64,000 nucleotides of DNA from Lobulomyces angularis (lineage: Eukaryota; Chytridiomycota; Chytridiomycetes; Lobulomycetales; Lobulomycetaceae), in contig JADHYX010000006.1 of NCBI GenBank assembly GCA_027604685.1, positions 62,001 to 126,000 of the forward strand, in the 5' to 3' direction. Shown here in pieces: positions 47,365 through 59,610 of this stretch. Positions within the stretch are counted from its first letter, which is position 1. Each line of letters begins with the position of its first letter. Below the pieces are notes generated by a model. That model had not been told where the DNA came from. It made no database searches and worked only from the letters and a program-made list of their open reading frames with translations. A program made the position numbers and the translations under genes.

Positions 47365-49640
47365 ATGGAGATTTTAAAAGAGGTTTCTAATTTGTATGTA
47401 ACACTTTTTAAAAAAATTAACATTGTTTAGCTGGCTAGATAACCTTTACAATTATTTAACAACTAGACATCCACATAAATCGTATACTGCTCTTCTTGAA
47501 AGAGCGACCAATTATTCTCAATGGCATGGTACTGAAAAAACTTAATAAGTAGAAATTCATTCTTTTTAGCTGCTGCAGAGCGATTAGATAAATTTGATAA
47601 AAAAGTTGTTGCATGGAAAAATGATCCTGTCTCACCTTATTATGAGTATCAATTGATACAAGATAGGTATTTTCTTTGGAAATATCTATTTTACATTACT
47701 TTTTACCTGATTGAAGGTTAGATCAATTGAAAAAAGCAAGAGAAGCGAAAGATCTAAGCTCTACACTGTTTTTGCTAAGGACCAGTTTAACTAGAAATTT
47801 AGGAAATATGACGTCGGAGAAATTGCACGGAGTTTCCAAGGTAGGCACCAAGAAACTTATTGAAGGTAATGAAATCTGAAGAAAAAATAACTGAAAACTG
47901 TGTAAAGACTATATTTGCGAAGTTTGTTCACAGTTGCAAATCATTTGTGAAACCGATCATGGTAAATCTTATTGAAAATTAGACTTGAGTTTTAACGCAA
48001 ATTTTTTTTTTAAAATTTTTTTCCAGCTGATAACTTAAATCCTGATGAAAAATATGAATTTTTTATGAACACTCAGAAATCTTTTGGAAGGACCGCACTG
48101 TTACTTTCAGGAGGTGCCGTATTTGGTTTATCTCATATTGGTATATGATCAGAGATAATTGTTTTAATTTTTTTGATTAAAGGAGTTGTAAAAGCTTTGT
48201 TGGAAACAAAACTGCTTCCCAGAATCATAAGTGGTGCTTCTGTAGGTTCCATAATTGCTGCTGTAGGTTAGTCTTATTGTTGGTTATCCATTTTAATTAT
48301 CGAAATAAAGTGTGCACAAAAACCGATGAAGAGTTAGCTTATATACTTCATTATCCTAATAATATCAATTTGGATGTGTTTGAGAGGCCAGATGAACAAA
48401 ATGGCTGGCTTTTAATGTTTTATAGAATCTTGCATAATCATGTCGTGTTTGAAATTGAAGTATTAATAGATAGCATTCGTGCAAACGTTGGAGATTTGAC
48501 TTTTCAAGTAATAAATTTTTTTGCCTTATTCTTAATCATCATTATTAGGAAGCGTATTATAGGACCAGGCGAATATTAAACATAACTGGTTAGATTACTT
48601 CTCTTTTCTATTACTATCTATGTTTAAATTTTATCTTAGTTAGTTCTTCCACTTTATACGAAATGCCAAGGATACTAAATTATTTAACGGTAAAAAGAAA
48701 TTTTTATATTATCTTTATACTATTTATATTCAAGGCACCTAATGTGTTAATTTACTCCGCAGTGTATACTATTTAATAAACTATTTGGTTTAACATTTAA
48801 CAGCGCTGCCTCTTGTGCAATACCTGGTGTTTATAAATCGTACCCGCTAATGCATAAGGATAGAAACGGGAAAATTGGAGTTTGGAATCAGTCTGGTATT
48901 TTTTAATTAAAAAGGGAATATACTAAAATTTTTTAAAAATTAGGAACTAAATGGATTGACGGATCTGTTGAAAGTGATTTACCAATGGCAAGAATAACTG
49001 AGTTGTTTGGTGTAAATCACTTTATTGTTTCTCAAGGTATTCATTAGAGTCATTTTTTAATTCCCTTTTTTATTTGTAGTTAATCCTCATGTATTACCTG
49101 TTATGAAAGCCTTTTCTTTGCCCTTAGTGAAAACCACCAGTTATTTACTGTGGAGTGAAGTTTCACATTGGATTCAACAGGTTAATTTTTTTTTTTTTTT
49201 TTTTCTTGGAAAGTAATATTTTTTTCTAAGGCCATTGAATTGGGCCTTCCTGGAAATATATTGCAACGTGCCCAAAGTATGGTGAGACAACGCTACACTG
49301 GGGATATAACAATTATACCCTCTATTCCGTTGTCAAATTTGACTGAAATCATGGGAAATCCTAATCCGGTAAATACCGTTAATTATATATTAAGTTTATG
49401 TAGTAGGAACTCATTCTATATTACTCTTTATTGGGAGAAGCTGCAACTTATAAGCTGATTGGTAGAATAAAGACTCATTGCCAGATCGAGTTAGTTGTGG
49501 ACGAGATGTTGTACAGATTAAGAATTCGAAAACTTTCTTCCGATGAGGATCATTTAAATGGTCCTGCTTTTGGTGTAAGATCTAGATTTAAACAGGGAAT
49601 GGGTTTTACGCACCACACTAAAGGTTCCAGTAAAAATTAA
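47365..49640 (+). CDS. patatin-like triacylglycerol lipase (Tgl3-5 / SDP1 type)
   Basis: Serine lipases of this type release fatty acids from lipid-droplet triacylglycerol. Start ATG 47365 ([10 protein letters not shown]), stop 49638-49640, about 545 aa in some 15 exons. The N-terminal DUF3336 region spans roughly residues 10-130 ([50 protein letters not shown]). The patatin domain has the oxyanion loop [19 protein letters not shown], nucleophile motif GASVGS (GxSxG, as in plant SDP1), [13 protein letters not shown] and the dyad aspartate in [12 protein letters not shown]. The C-terminal part contains [18 protein letters not shown]. No membrane helix is evident; lipid-droplet location is inferred from the family. 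Confidence 0.9.
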
Positions 49641-49896
49641 GTCATTATTAAATTTACAAATTCATTTCTGTAAACATTTATTTACGCTAAAGAGAAATAA
49701 AATAATGCAATTTAATTTTCTATATTACTTTCAAATAAATATTTTCTAAGAGTACCCATAATGCCTTTACAAAAAAAATAAAAAAAAACAATAAATCTTT
49801 GTACATTTAAAAAAATTAAAAAATACATCAACAAAGAATCTTATAGCAACTAACAACTCTTTAATAAAAGTAGTGCCACGGCAATTTTCAATACAA

Positions 49897-50467
49897 TCAA
49901 CTATTGAGTTTCGCTTTGTATCCACATTTGAGACAGTTATAAAAAATGGTTTGACCTTCATCAGCGGATCTAGAATATATTTTAATTAAGAAAATAGAGC
50001 AGATAAATATTCAAAAATCTTATACGAACCTTAGCTGCGCAGTTTTAAAAGTTAACTCTGTTGCATCACATTTTGGACATTTTTCATCTATCTGAAAAAA
50101 AAAAAACAAATTTGAATTAAGTCAACAAAAAAAATATATATATATATTTGTACAGTTGCATCAGTCGTTTTAAGGACTTTATCACTTTGATTATCAGGTT
50201 TAAATCCAAATTTATCTATAACATAAGAAAAAAAAACACAAAAATTAATTTCTAAACCTTTCGCCGTCTCGCTTTTTACCGAAAAATTAAGGTATATTTT
50301 GGAATCAACCGACTTTTGACAATTGTGACATTCCAGTGCAGGAAATGTACCTGGTAATGGTAACAATGCTCCACATTGACAAAAAATCATGCTATATAAT
50401 TTTTTGAATTAAAACAATAAAACGAACACTAATACCTATGTAGTCTATGTGTCGTATTTGATGACAT
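49897..50467 (-). CDS. RPA12: RNA polymerase I subunit RPA12 (zinc-ribbon)
   Basis: RPA12 gives RNA polymerase I its transcript-cleavage and termination activity; its C-terminal ribbon resembles TFIIS. Stop at 49897. ATG 50467 (MSSNTTHRLH), with a 44-nt gtatta...tatag intron, joins in frame to SMIFCQCGALLPLPG; ATG 50390 (MIFCQCG) is the alternative start. About 125 aa. The N-terminal ribbon has FCQCG then LECHNCQKS. The C-terminal ribbon is DEKCPKCDATELTFKTAQL, RSADEGQTIFYNC (the acidic DE of the cleavage loop is intact) and LKCGYK. Odd: the first knuckle is CxC instead of the usual CxxC. The LPLPG motif and the size favour RPA12 over RPB9 or RPC11. A run of 25 A lies 12 nt upstream of ATG 50467. 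Confidence 0.88.
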
Positions 50468-51414
50468 TTTTGTGATGATTTTTTTTTTTTTTTTTTTTTT
50501 TTTACCTTTAGTACTCAGAAAAGAAATGTCAGGTGCTTGATACTTCACACTAAAATCTTTTTTAGAAGTTACAATCTAGTAATTATGGTTTTAGAGACTG
50601 AACTATTCATATTAAATTATAATTGAGTTAAAAAGGAAAATATTTCCAAAAAATAAGTAAAAACAGAATTTAAGAAAAAAATGGATTGTAATATTTAAGT
50701 GATTATATTTCAATGTTAACATTTTATAATTTCTTAAAAAAAGTCAATTTTAAAATTTTAAATTAAAAAAAAGATAAAAATAAAATAAGTGAAAATCAAA
50801 AAATTTTATCATATAAAAATTTTAATAATTCAAATAAACTGCATATCAAAGTTTTTTCGCCTCAACAGTTAGCTCTTTTATTTCTTTTGCAACAAAACCT
50901 CCAGTTCAAAGTACTTGTTTATTTAGAAGCAAGAAGCATTGCATGTTATTGTTAGTTGAAAGTGCAGATATTTGCTTACTCGTTAGAAGTGAAATTCTTA
51001 TCAAAACGGACAGCACTTGTTTAACAGTGAGAAGTATGACTCCAAGCAGTGAAAAAAAAATGCATCATTTAAATATGTTTTTTTTTTCACAAAATCTTCA
51101 ACCTTTTGAAAATTTAATTCTATTATTAATTTTTTTTTTTTTTCAAAAGATCCGAATTAAGCATTTAATCTCTGAGAGAAAAAAAATTAAACAAATACCT
51201 TGATTACATAATAAGTAGAAACTTTTCTGGCCGAAGTTCTAAAATTATTTTAGTGTTTTGCATTTCATAATCTAAAATTTGATTAAAATTTTTTTTTTAA
51301 CAGACTTAACAACTGCATTTATTTTATTTTTATTCTTTTTATTTTTATTTTTTTGTAATTATTTCATTATTTCTTCGTATTTTTGTGGTATTTTTGTGTT
51401 AATTGGTAGTGGTA
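50468..51414. other. 947-bp spacer with poly-T tract and broken coding-like segment
   Basis: Starts with T25 at 50479-50503 (an A25 run on the RPA12 sense strand). Around 50850-51060 both strands carry long open stretches; on the minus strand one frame is interrupted only by TGA and contains three similar motifs (see findings). Otherwise T-rich and featureless. Confidence 0.4.
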
Positions 51415-54400
51415 TTAGTCTTCCACTACAGCTTTTAAAACAAATATTTTACAGTGTTCATTCCTATTGACGTGCGAATCACCTTCAACCCCTTTTATAG
51501 GTTGGCTCTGCCCTAACTCAGATTTGTTTAAAACTTCCCTTCCATCAACAACATTAATAAATTTTGTAATTTTTTTGGGCTATAATGAAAAGAAAAATTA
51601 AAGACAAGTTATTCAAACTTACTTTTTGATGATAATTCTTCATGAATTCTATTTCAGTTTGCTTTATGTACCAATTCCTTAATTTTGGGGTGGTATTGAC
51701 ACTATCGTCAAAGGAAAAGCTGACTTTTTTTTCATTAGGATACAAAATATGTACAGTTATTGAACTTTTTGAGAGTTTTCTATGAACAACCTTATTATAC
51801 GGAAAAGCTTTTACTGGATTATCTAGTTGCTTTGGAGACTTTATTGGTGTTATTTGATTTCTTCTTTTTCGATTAAGATTGCTCTCTACCTCACATTCGC
51901 TACTGCTTATATTTGCTTGATAAGAAGTAGCATTGCAATGAATTTCACTAAATTTCTTCGAGAAAGTACATTTTACATTGTTGGTGGCAACTAAATTATT
52001 TTTATCATCAGTGACTTCAGAATTGAGTTTTTTTTTTAACGGTATCTCATCTTCACTTGAAGAAATCATAATTAAGTTTTTTCTCTTCTTTTCTTTTAGT
52101 TTCTCCTTGAACTCTATTTCCCCGGTTGCTTCGCTACTGAAATCTGTTGTACTTTTTTTGTTTGTTGATGATTTTTGTATTTTAATAGCATTGTTAGAAA
52201 TTTTTTTTCTGAAGTTCTCAGAGTTATCCTCACTGTCACTTAATGGTGCAAGAATCAATAAATATTAAGTATAAAATTCAAGTTTAAAACCTGCAATGTA
52301 ATAAGTCAAGAAATGATTTTGAATTTTTTTGGATTTGGCAACTTTCAGAACATTGACTACTAGTAATAATATTTCTTCTACAAATTTAAATAAGTTTCTT
52401 CTCAAGTTTTTAATACTTTTTTTTTCTGGAAACAACGGCCTTTTTTTCCACTTCATCTTTTACAGCACTGGGCTAAACAGAATTTAATCAGGTCAATGTA
52501 AAATTGAATTAATTACTATATATATAGAATAAGTTGAAATTCTGTCGTTGTACACCATTGATTTATCAGAAGACGCCAGTAGTTCCTCTATAGCTCCTTC
52601 CTCTACTGCAGTTGGTCCAATGTTTTTATTTGAATTTGATGACATTTTCTGTCCTTTTTCCATCCTTTCGGAATAATCGATGTGCAAAGATTCATGTTCA
52701 GTATATGGAAAGAAATCCTGTAAAATTGAATTAAAAAAAAATATCAATAGAAAATTACCTTTTTAGGGGACACGGATTTTGAAACAGTTTCCTTTAGATT
52801 TGATAGAAAAGAAAGTAGAAGTGGAGACATAGTTATTACATATATTTCATAATTAAATGTACCTTTTCTCGGTTCCTAAAACGTTTTTCTAAAATCTTGT
52901 TAATTTGTTCTTCAGTGTCTTTAACCTTGCTATAATTCTTCCAATCAACATAGATATTTTTGGTTAGTTGCAAACTTTCTAAAACAATATCTTCGTTGTT
53001 TAAGTTCTTCCCTAATTCGTGTAATGTTTTATAAATTCTTAAGGCTTTTTCCCTTTTGGTATTTGCACTGCAGCAACCACCAAAAAGTTGTAAAATATTT
53101 GCTTTTTCAACACTATCATCTATATGAACCAAGTAGCTTTCAGTTTTTTCGAAATAGTGCAACGATTTCTCATAATTTTTACGATAAAAATAGTGTGCAG
53201 CTTTCAAATTACTTAATAGCGCAAATCCTTTTTTTTTTTACCTAAGTTTGAATACACGAAAAAATACTCCTTAGCAGAAAACTGAAATTTTGCAAATATC
53301 TCTTTCATGTATATCAAATTTTCATAAACTTCCGAATGCCATTCAATTTTTCTGTTATCTTTAATATTTGTTTTGATAACTTAGATAACCCATACCTCGC
53401 AACAAGTACAACCTTTTCTAAAGATTTAAAAATACCATTGTAATCACGTTTTAATTCATATTCTTTTACTTTTAACTTTTCATTATTAATTATTTTCAAG
53501 TCTGACTTCATATTACGTTCCCATTGCTCAATTTTAAGTTTTGCAGTCTAACACAAAATGAATTAAAGTTTTTAGCATATTTTTAATCAATTACGTTTCT
53601 ATTTCTTCCAGGTACATCAAACTGCACTAAAACAATATTTCTTAAAAACATAAGAAATAAAAATACCCTTAGAAAGACACATCTTCGCTTCACTAAACTC
53701 AAGTAGTTGAAGGTGGATTTCATAGAAGCCCCAATATGTATCATCAGTATTGATATTGTTGGTTTTACACAGCACTAAATCCTTCTTCAGAACCTTAGAA
53801 AACAATAAAAGTCATTAAATTAACACCGCAATATCACTGTTTTACATCTTTGGCTGTTTTGAATGCCAAGTTTATCTCATAATATTTTGCTTCTTCTAGC
53901 AAAACTTGATGTTGCCATTGTGGATCGTCTATTTAATAATAAAAATTGATTTAAAAGTATAATTAAATTCTACCTTTCGCGGATTTGTTTAACTCTTTAA
54001 ATTCTTCACTAAAATTGTGTTCCATTTTCAAGTGTTGTTTACAGGTTAGTCGATTTAATCTGGTTTTAAGAATCTCGCCATCTAAATATGATTTAATAAT
54101 TTGTAATATAAGTACAACAATATACCGGCATTTTGCACTTCTGAATGGCTTATGTAGTATTCAAAGGCGTCCAGTGCCAATTTGAAATTCCTTTGTGCAA
54201 ATATACAATTTTGTTCTACTTCCGATATCGCCAATTCAAAATAAATATCCCCTAAAAGTAAGTGATGCATTAAGTAGTCTCTTGCACTCTTCGTTTCTTT
54301 AGCCAATTTTGCGTGGGCACTACAAAACTTCAATGCTAAATCAAACTCTTGCAATCCTTTGTAAGTTTTACTTTTTTTGTACATTAATCTTAAAACAATA

Positions 54401-54723
54401 TAAGACATTAAAAGATAAACAATAATTGCATGTACTACTTCATCTCTTCGTTAGTTGCAAACTTGTAGTGTTCCCGTTGCCTTTTCAACTCTGTTACAAC
54501 TTTCATTGCTTCATCAATCTGAACAATATCTATAAAAAATCTTATAAATAAATAGCTGCAAGAATTATTCAATGCTTTTACTTGAATTCCAGTATCGTTG
54601 ATCATAAGTTTCTAGAACTTCAATTAATTCGTGAAATAGTTTTAATTTATTAAATAAATTTTTAGTAAAAGCAATTTCCCGTATTAAACGTCGAGTAAAA
54701 GATTGTTGAACATTGTGTTGCAT
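51415..54723 (-). CDS. Tonsoku/TONSL-like TPR protein without leucine-rich repeats
   Basis: TONSL/Tonsoku is a replication-fork repair scaffold with N-terminal TPRs, a charged linker, a ubiquitin-like patch and C-terminal LRRs. Start ATG 54723 (MQHNVQQSFTRRLIREI); about 13 introns; stop at 51415; about 900 aa. The first ~550 residues are TPR-like helices (KTYKGLQEFDLALKFCSAHA, LLLGDIYFELAISEVEQN, AHYFYRKNYEKSLHYFEKT). Then a linker with SSSEDE and SSSECE acidic clusters and Lys/Arg runs. Last comes a beta-rich patch (SSITVHILYPNEKKVSFSFD, then ITKFINVVDGREVL) resembling the Tonsoku ubiquitin-like domain. The frame then stops, so no LRRs, and no ankyrin repeats are seen. Family call rests on architecture and moderate similarity; another TPR adaptor is possible. 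Confidence 0.5.
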
Positions 54724-55001
54724 TTTTTCCGTTTTGTTTTACCCCTGTAAAAAATTTTGCATCTGTAACATGAAGTTAAATTTCTTTTCATTCAAAAAAT
54801 TAAGAAAAATTTGGATTATTTATAAAAAAAAAAGTCTGTAATGGAAATTTCCTACTTCAGATTTGCAATACTACAGTTAATGGATGGGTATGACTTAATA
54901 CACATTTATTTCACAGGATAAGACAATTTTAAGACTTTGCTCACTTCTAAAAATTATTTCTAGATATTTGCTAAAGAGAATTGTAGCTTACAAGAATCTA
55001 C

Positions 55002-55764
55002 TCACAGTTTTCTTAAATGTTCTTTAAGCTTATATAAAGCTTTAAATCTATGAGAAATTAAGTTTTTTTTTTCTTTTTCCATCTCTCCAAATGTTAAACC
55101 TTCGCCTTACAAAAAAATTTAACTTAAATTTTTTAAATGCAGTGATACCTTCATCTGGTTCAAAAATAGGATCCCATCCAAAGTTAGAACCTCTAGGTAA
55201 AACAATTTTTCCATCTGTCTTACCTTCAAAAAGTAACACTTCTTTACCCACTCCTTCACAGAATGCAAATGTACATAGTGCATACGCAGATTTATCCTCA
55301 AAACCCATAAGCATTTTATTTAAACCCTCATGACCTAAGCTATCTAAAAACCACTTGATATATGGTCCAGCTAAATTAAAAAGAAAAATTAAAAAAATTA
55401 TGGATTCATATCTTAAATATTTTGTAACGGTTTATAGTATTTACTTGTAAATTACGCACCACATTAACTAAATAAACGTTTTAACTTCTAAACTCTCTTT
55501 TATTAACCAAAAATTACGTAAAGAGTTCATTGCATTAAAACACAACGAAGTATCCTCTGTGATTACAGGACCATTAACTAAAGTAGCAGCAATTTTACAT
55601 TTTTCCGTAGCAATAAATTTGGAAGTTCCTTGGTACTCAGGTAGATCAAGTTTCTTAGATTCAAGAGTAAAGCTCAGCGGATTAGTTTCATCTTTTGCTA
55701 AAATGTGTTGCACTTCCAGTAGCTTATTTTTGTTTCCAGTTACAAATGTTATCATCTTTGACAT
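55002..55764 (-). CDS. HAM1: Inosine triphosphate pyrophosphatase (HAM1)
   Basis: Cleaves ITP, XTP and their deoxy forms to monophosphates, keeping abnormal purines out of nucleic acids. Start ATG 55764 ([17 protein letters not shown]), stop at 55002, about 192 aa in three exons, standard length. Motifs: TGNKNK at the N-terminus, [28 protein letters not shown] then [34 protein letters not shown] followed by FEPD, and the C-terminal [11 protein letters not shown]. The first intron (about 140 nt) is one of the longest in the window. All substrate-binding motifs are present. Confidence 0.95.
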
Positions 55765-55867
55765 CACTATAAATTTTTTTTTTTATAAAAAAAAAAAAAT
55801 TTTAACTTTTTTTGATTGTTCCTTGGTTATATACACTTTGAATTACTACTAGGAAATCGACTCATTA
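55765..55867. promoter_or_regulatory. 103-bp divergent promoter, HAM1 / PreP
   Basis: Only 103 bp lie between the two start codons; the sequence includes T and A runs beside the HAM1 start. A shared promoter is nearly unavoidable. No known motif seen. Confidence 0.45.
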
Positions 55868-58800
55868 ATGCTTCGACATGCTTTGCACAAGTTCGGCAAT
55901 TTTAAAAGGCAGTTTTCAACAAATTTTTTTCGGGAATCCTCACTTTTTAAAAGTAGTATTAAATCCAAGATTTAAAAATTAATTTTAATTTAGATAGTTC
56001 CATTGTTCATGGTTTTAAAGTTATTAATGTTAAACAGATACAGGATCTGGAAATCTCTGCAATTTTATTGAAACATGAAAAAACTAATGCTGAATATTTA
56101 CACCTTGCTAAAAATGACTCAGATAATGTATTTATGGTCGCATTCCCCACTCCTTCATTTAATTCCACTGGAATCGCACACATTCTGGAACATACAACTT
56201 TATGTGGGTCTAAGAAGTTTCCAGTTAGAGATCCTTTTATTAAAGTATATTAATTAAGTGCAATAGTGTTTTAAAGTGTTTTTCTTGTTGTTAGATGTAT
56301 AATAGAAGCTTATCCACATATATGAATGCCATGACTGCTCAGGATTTCACTTTCTACCCTTTCTCAACTGAAAATAGAATAGATTATTACAACTTAATGT
56401 CAGTGTATTTGGATTCAGTTTTTTTTCCTAACCTCAATGAGTTGGATTTTAAACAAGAAGGATGGAGATTAGAAAATGAAGTTACAGAGGATCCCAATTC
56501 TCCTTTAATATTTAAAGGGGTGGTTTTTAATGAAATGAAAGGTGCCATGAGCGATCCTGGAAATCTGATGTGGACTCGCTTAAATGAACACTTGTATCCA
56601 GATTCAGCCTTTGGTCAAAATTCTGGGGGTGAACCCATTAACATTGTTGATTTAACTCATAAGCAGTTGGTAGATTTTCATAAAAAAAATTACCACCCTA
56701 GCAACAGCAAATTTTTTACTTACGGTAATTTCAGTTTAGAGGAGCATCTGAAGCGAGTTGATTCAGTTTTGTCACAATTCAATGCCAGAAAAGCTGAAAA
56801 GTCGACAGAAGTGCAGCTACTAAAAGATTCCAAAATTGTAACGCTTGACTATCCTGCTGATCCTTGTAATTTATATAAGTTTATATTGAATTTATTTTTT
56901 TAATTTAGTAAATTACACTGAAAAGCAGCATAAATTGAGTTTAACTTTCCAGTGCAATGAAACTGTTGATTATGAAGAAGCTCTTGCGGTTAAAATTCTT
57001 TCTTCGTTATTACTTGATGGTAAGAATATTGGATTTTAGCGTTAATTACATTATTTTGATTAGGTCCAAGTTCTCCAATGTATCAAGCATTTATTTCTTC
57101 AAATATTGCATCAGAATATTCTGCAACAACTGGGTATCAAGTTTATCGCAATTATATTTAATTGAAACAATGATTTTTTTCTAATCGCCTTTTACCAAAA
57201 AAGAGTAGACGATTCGACGAATATAGCAACGTTAACTATTGGGTTTCAAGGCATTAGAAAAGATGACATAGAAATGATAAAAGAGAAAATTTTTGAAACA
57301 TTACGTGTTGCTGCTGGGACTGGCTTTACAGATCATCACATCAGCAGTGTGATTCATCAATTGGAACTGAGTCTCAAGCATAGAAGAGTAAACTTTGGCT
57401 TATCCTTAGGACAATCAATAATAGGAAATTGGATGCATGGTGGAAATCCTCTGATTGCGATTAATTTTTCAGAAAATTTAAATATTTTGAAAGAAAAACT
57501 TAACAGAGATAAAGATTTTTTTAATAAATTGATAAAAAAATATTTTCTAGCCGTAAACAAAAAGCATTTTACCTTAATAATGCAACCGAGTGACCAATAC
57601 ATCCATATATTACAGGAGAAAGAAAAAGCCAAGCTAAGTGATATCCTTAGTACATTACATGTGGCCGATAAAAAGAAATTTTTTGAGGATGGGTTAAAAC
57701 TAAAAGAATTGCAAGAAAAGAAAGAAGGTTCGCATTAATCATTGCCTATTAAAGAATTATATTTTTTAAGACTTATCCTCACTTCCTACACTTACTTTAC
57801 AGGATGTATCATCTGAACAGAGGGCCTTTGATGTTTTGCATATACAACAACCGACATCTATTCAGTTACGGGAAACTGGGACGAATGGGGTTTCCTACAT
57901 AAAAGTTCAAAAAACCTTAGACTTGCCTGCGCTATATTATGATTACCTCCCTTTATTTTGTTCCGCCTTCACTTTATTAGGAACCAATAAAAACACCCCT
58001 GCAGAACTTTCAGATAAATTAAATTTATTTACTGGTGGAGTGTCCGCTACAGTTAGTACCATAAATTTAGCAGCATCTCCACTACCAGCATTTTCCTTGA
58101 GTTCTAGTTGTTTGGATATGAATTTTGATAATATGAAAGCAATTTTAATTGAATTAATGACAGAAGTAAATTTTGAAAATTTAGAATCATTGAGAAGTGT
58201 TATTTCTCAATGTGCAAACAGCTTGAGAGATTCAGTACCTCAGTCTGGTCACATTTATTCTATTGCGTGTAGTTCAAGTGATTTTAGTTGGAATTTAGCT
58301 TTGCATCAAAAGCTTCATGGTATGGAACAAGTTTTTTTTATGAACAGGCTGCTGGAAAGAATTAATGGAAAAGAGGGGGAGCAGGCCTTAATTGATGTGT
58401 CTTTCAAGTTGAAAGTAAGTAAACAAATTATGGTCCACTATTAGTTAACACTAATTTAATACTAAGGAAATATTAAATTTTATACTCTCAAATGGAAACT
58501 CAAGAGGGAGTTTAATTACTCAAAATTTATCGAATATCAAACCCAAGTTCCAAAATTTTTTTGAAGACCTCAACTGGACTAATGAACAAAAGATTTATTC
58601 AAAAAAGGAAATCGCTTTAAAGTATGAGAAATTATTGTTAACAAATAAAAAAAAATTGGAAGTGGAAAACAAAATTGTACTTCCCAGCCTTCAAGTAAGT
58701 TTCGCAAGTAAAAGTTTCAAGACTTGTTCTTATGAACATGAAGACTCAGCAAAGTTGCAGGTTTTGGGGAGTATATTAGGAAATAAGTACTTGCACAGAG

Positions 58801-59280
58801 AAATAAGAGAAAAAGGTGGTGCGTATGGTGGAGGAGCCCAATACAACGCGCTTAGTGAAGTACTTCACAACCCAAAAATTCCTTAGCTAATAATTTAGGT
58901 GTTTTCTTTTTATTCCTATAGAGATCCTCGTCCACGAATTACACTAAAAATCTTTGATGATTGCGTTAATTGGGGAGCAAAATTAACTCAACATGTTGGG
59001 GAACAAGAATTAAGTGAGGCAAAATTATTAATATTTAAAGTCTTAGATATGCCTTTGTCAGCTTCCGAAGAGGTAAATCATATTAAGTTACTTTTTTAAA
59101 AACTTGTTTTTAAATTTCTAGGGAAGTGCATTATTTGAGAAAGGCTTAACAGACGAAATGAGATTTGAAAAAAGACGCCAGTTAATGAACGTAACTTTAA
59201 GAGATTGCGAAGAAGTTTGTTTAAAATACTTAAAAAACAATGCATTAAATAAAGCGGTGATGATTGGAGGCGAAGAATGA
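55868..59280 (+). CDS. CYM1: mitochondrial presequence protease PreP (Cym1)
   Basis: PreP is a zinc metallopeptidase of the M16C family that degrades cleaved presequences and other peptides in the mitochondrial matrix. Start ATG 55868 gives an import-type leader (MLRHALHKFGNFKRQFSTNF). Stop 59278-59280, about 1,000 aa in some 11 exons. The inverted zinc motif HILEH lies in STGIAHILEHTTLCGSKKFP, followed by RDPFIKMYNRSLSTYMNAMT and FNEMKGAMSDP. The second half keeps the M16C fold (NFGLSLGQSIIGNWMHGGNP, LPLFCSAFTLLGT) and the C-terminal substrate motif REKGGAYGGGAQYN. All catalytic elements visible. Pairs functionally with TOM40 and the other import-dependent products. Confidence 0.95.
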
Positions 59281-59610
59281 TTTTTTCATTAAACTGATTT
59301 TGTTTTCTGAGTTTACGTAAATAATTTGAGAATTTTTATTGAAACATTTACTATAGATATAAATAAATTTAATTTAAATTGGCTAATAAACTTCACACCA
59401 AACATGTTATTATGGATATAAAAATATTATCATCTCAGTGCTTTACCCAATTCACCTTCATAAATCTTATATTTTTCTATTATTTAAAGAAAATTATGGT
59501 AGTAAAAAGAAACCACTTCATAAAATACAAAATAAAAAATTGGATATTGGGTAAAAAAGGAAGAAAAAATCTAACCCATATCTAAAATCACAAATACAAC
59601 TCTCTTTTAA
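59281..59610. other. 330-bp spacer between convergent PreP and KGD2 genes
   Basis: AT-rich convergent 3' flanks. A 68-codon plus-strand frame crosses it but has no recognisable content. Confidence 0.4.

Noticed and set aside
50943..51203. 86-codon plus-strand protein in the RPA12-TONSL spacer
   Set aside because: Ends in long Phe/Lys runs from poly-T and poly-A tracts and has no recognisable domain; treated as a decayed segment instead.
59379..59585. 68-codon plus-strand frame downstream of PreP
   Set aside because: Lys/Ile-rich low-complexity sequence in a convergent 3' spacer with no splice or family support.
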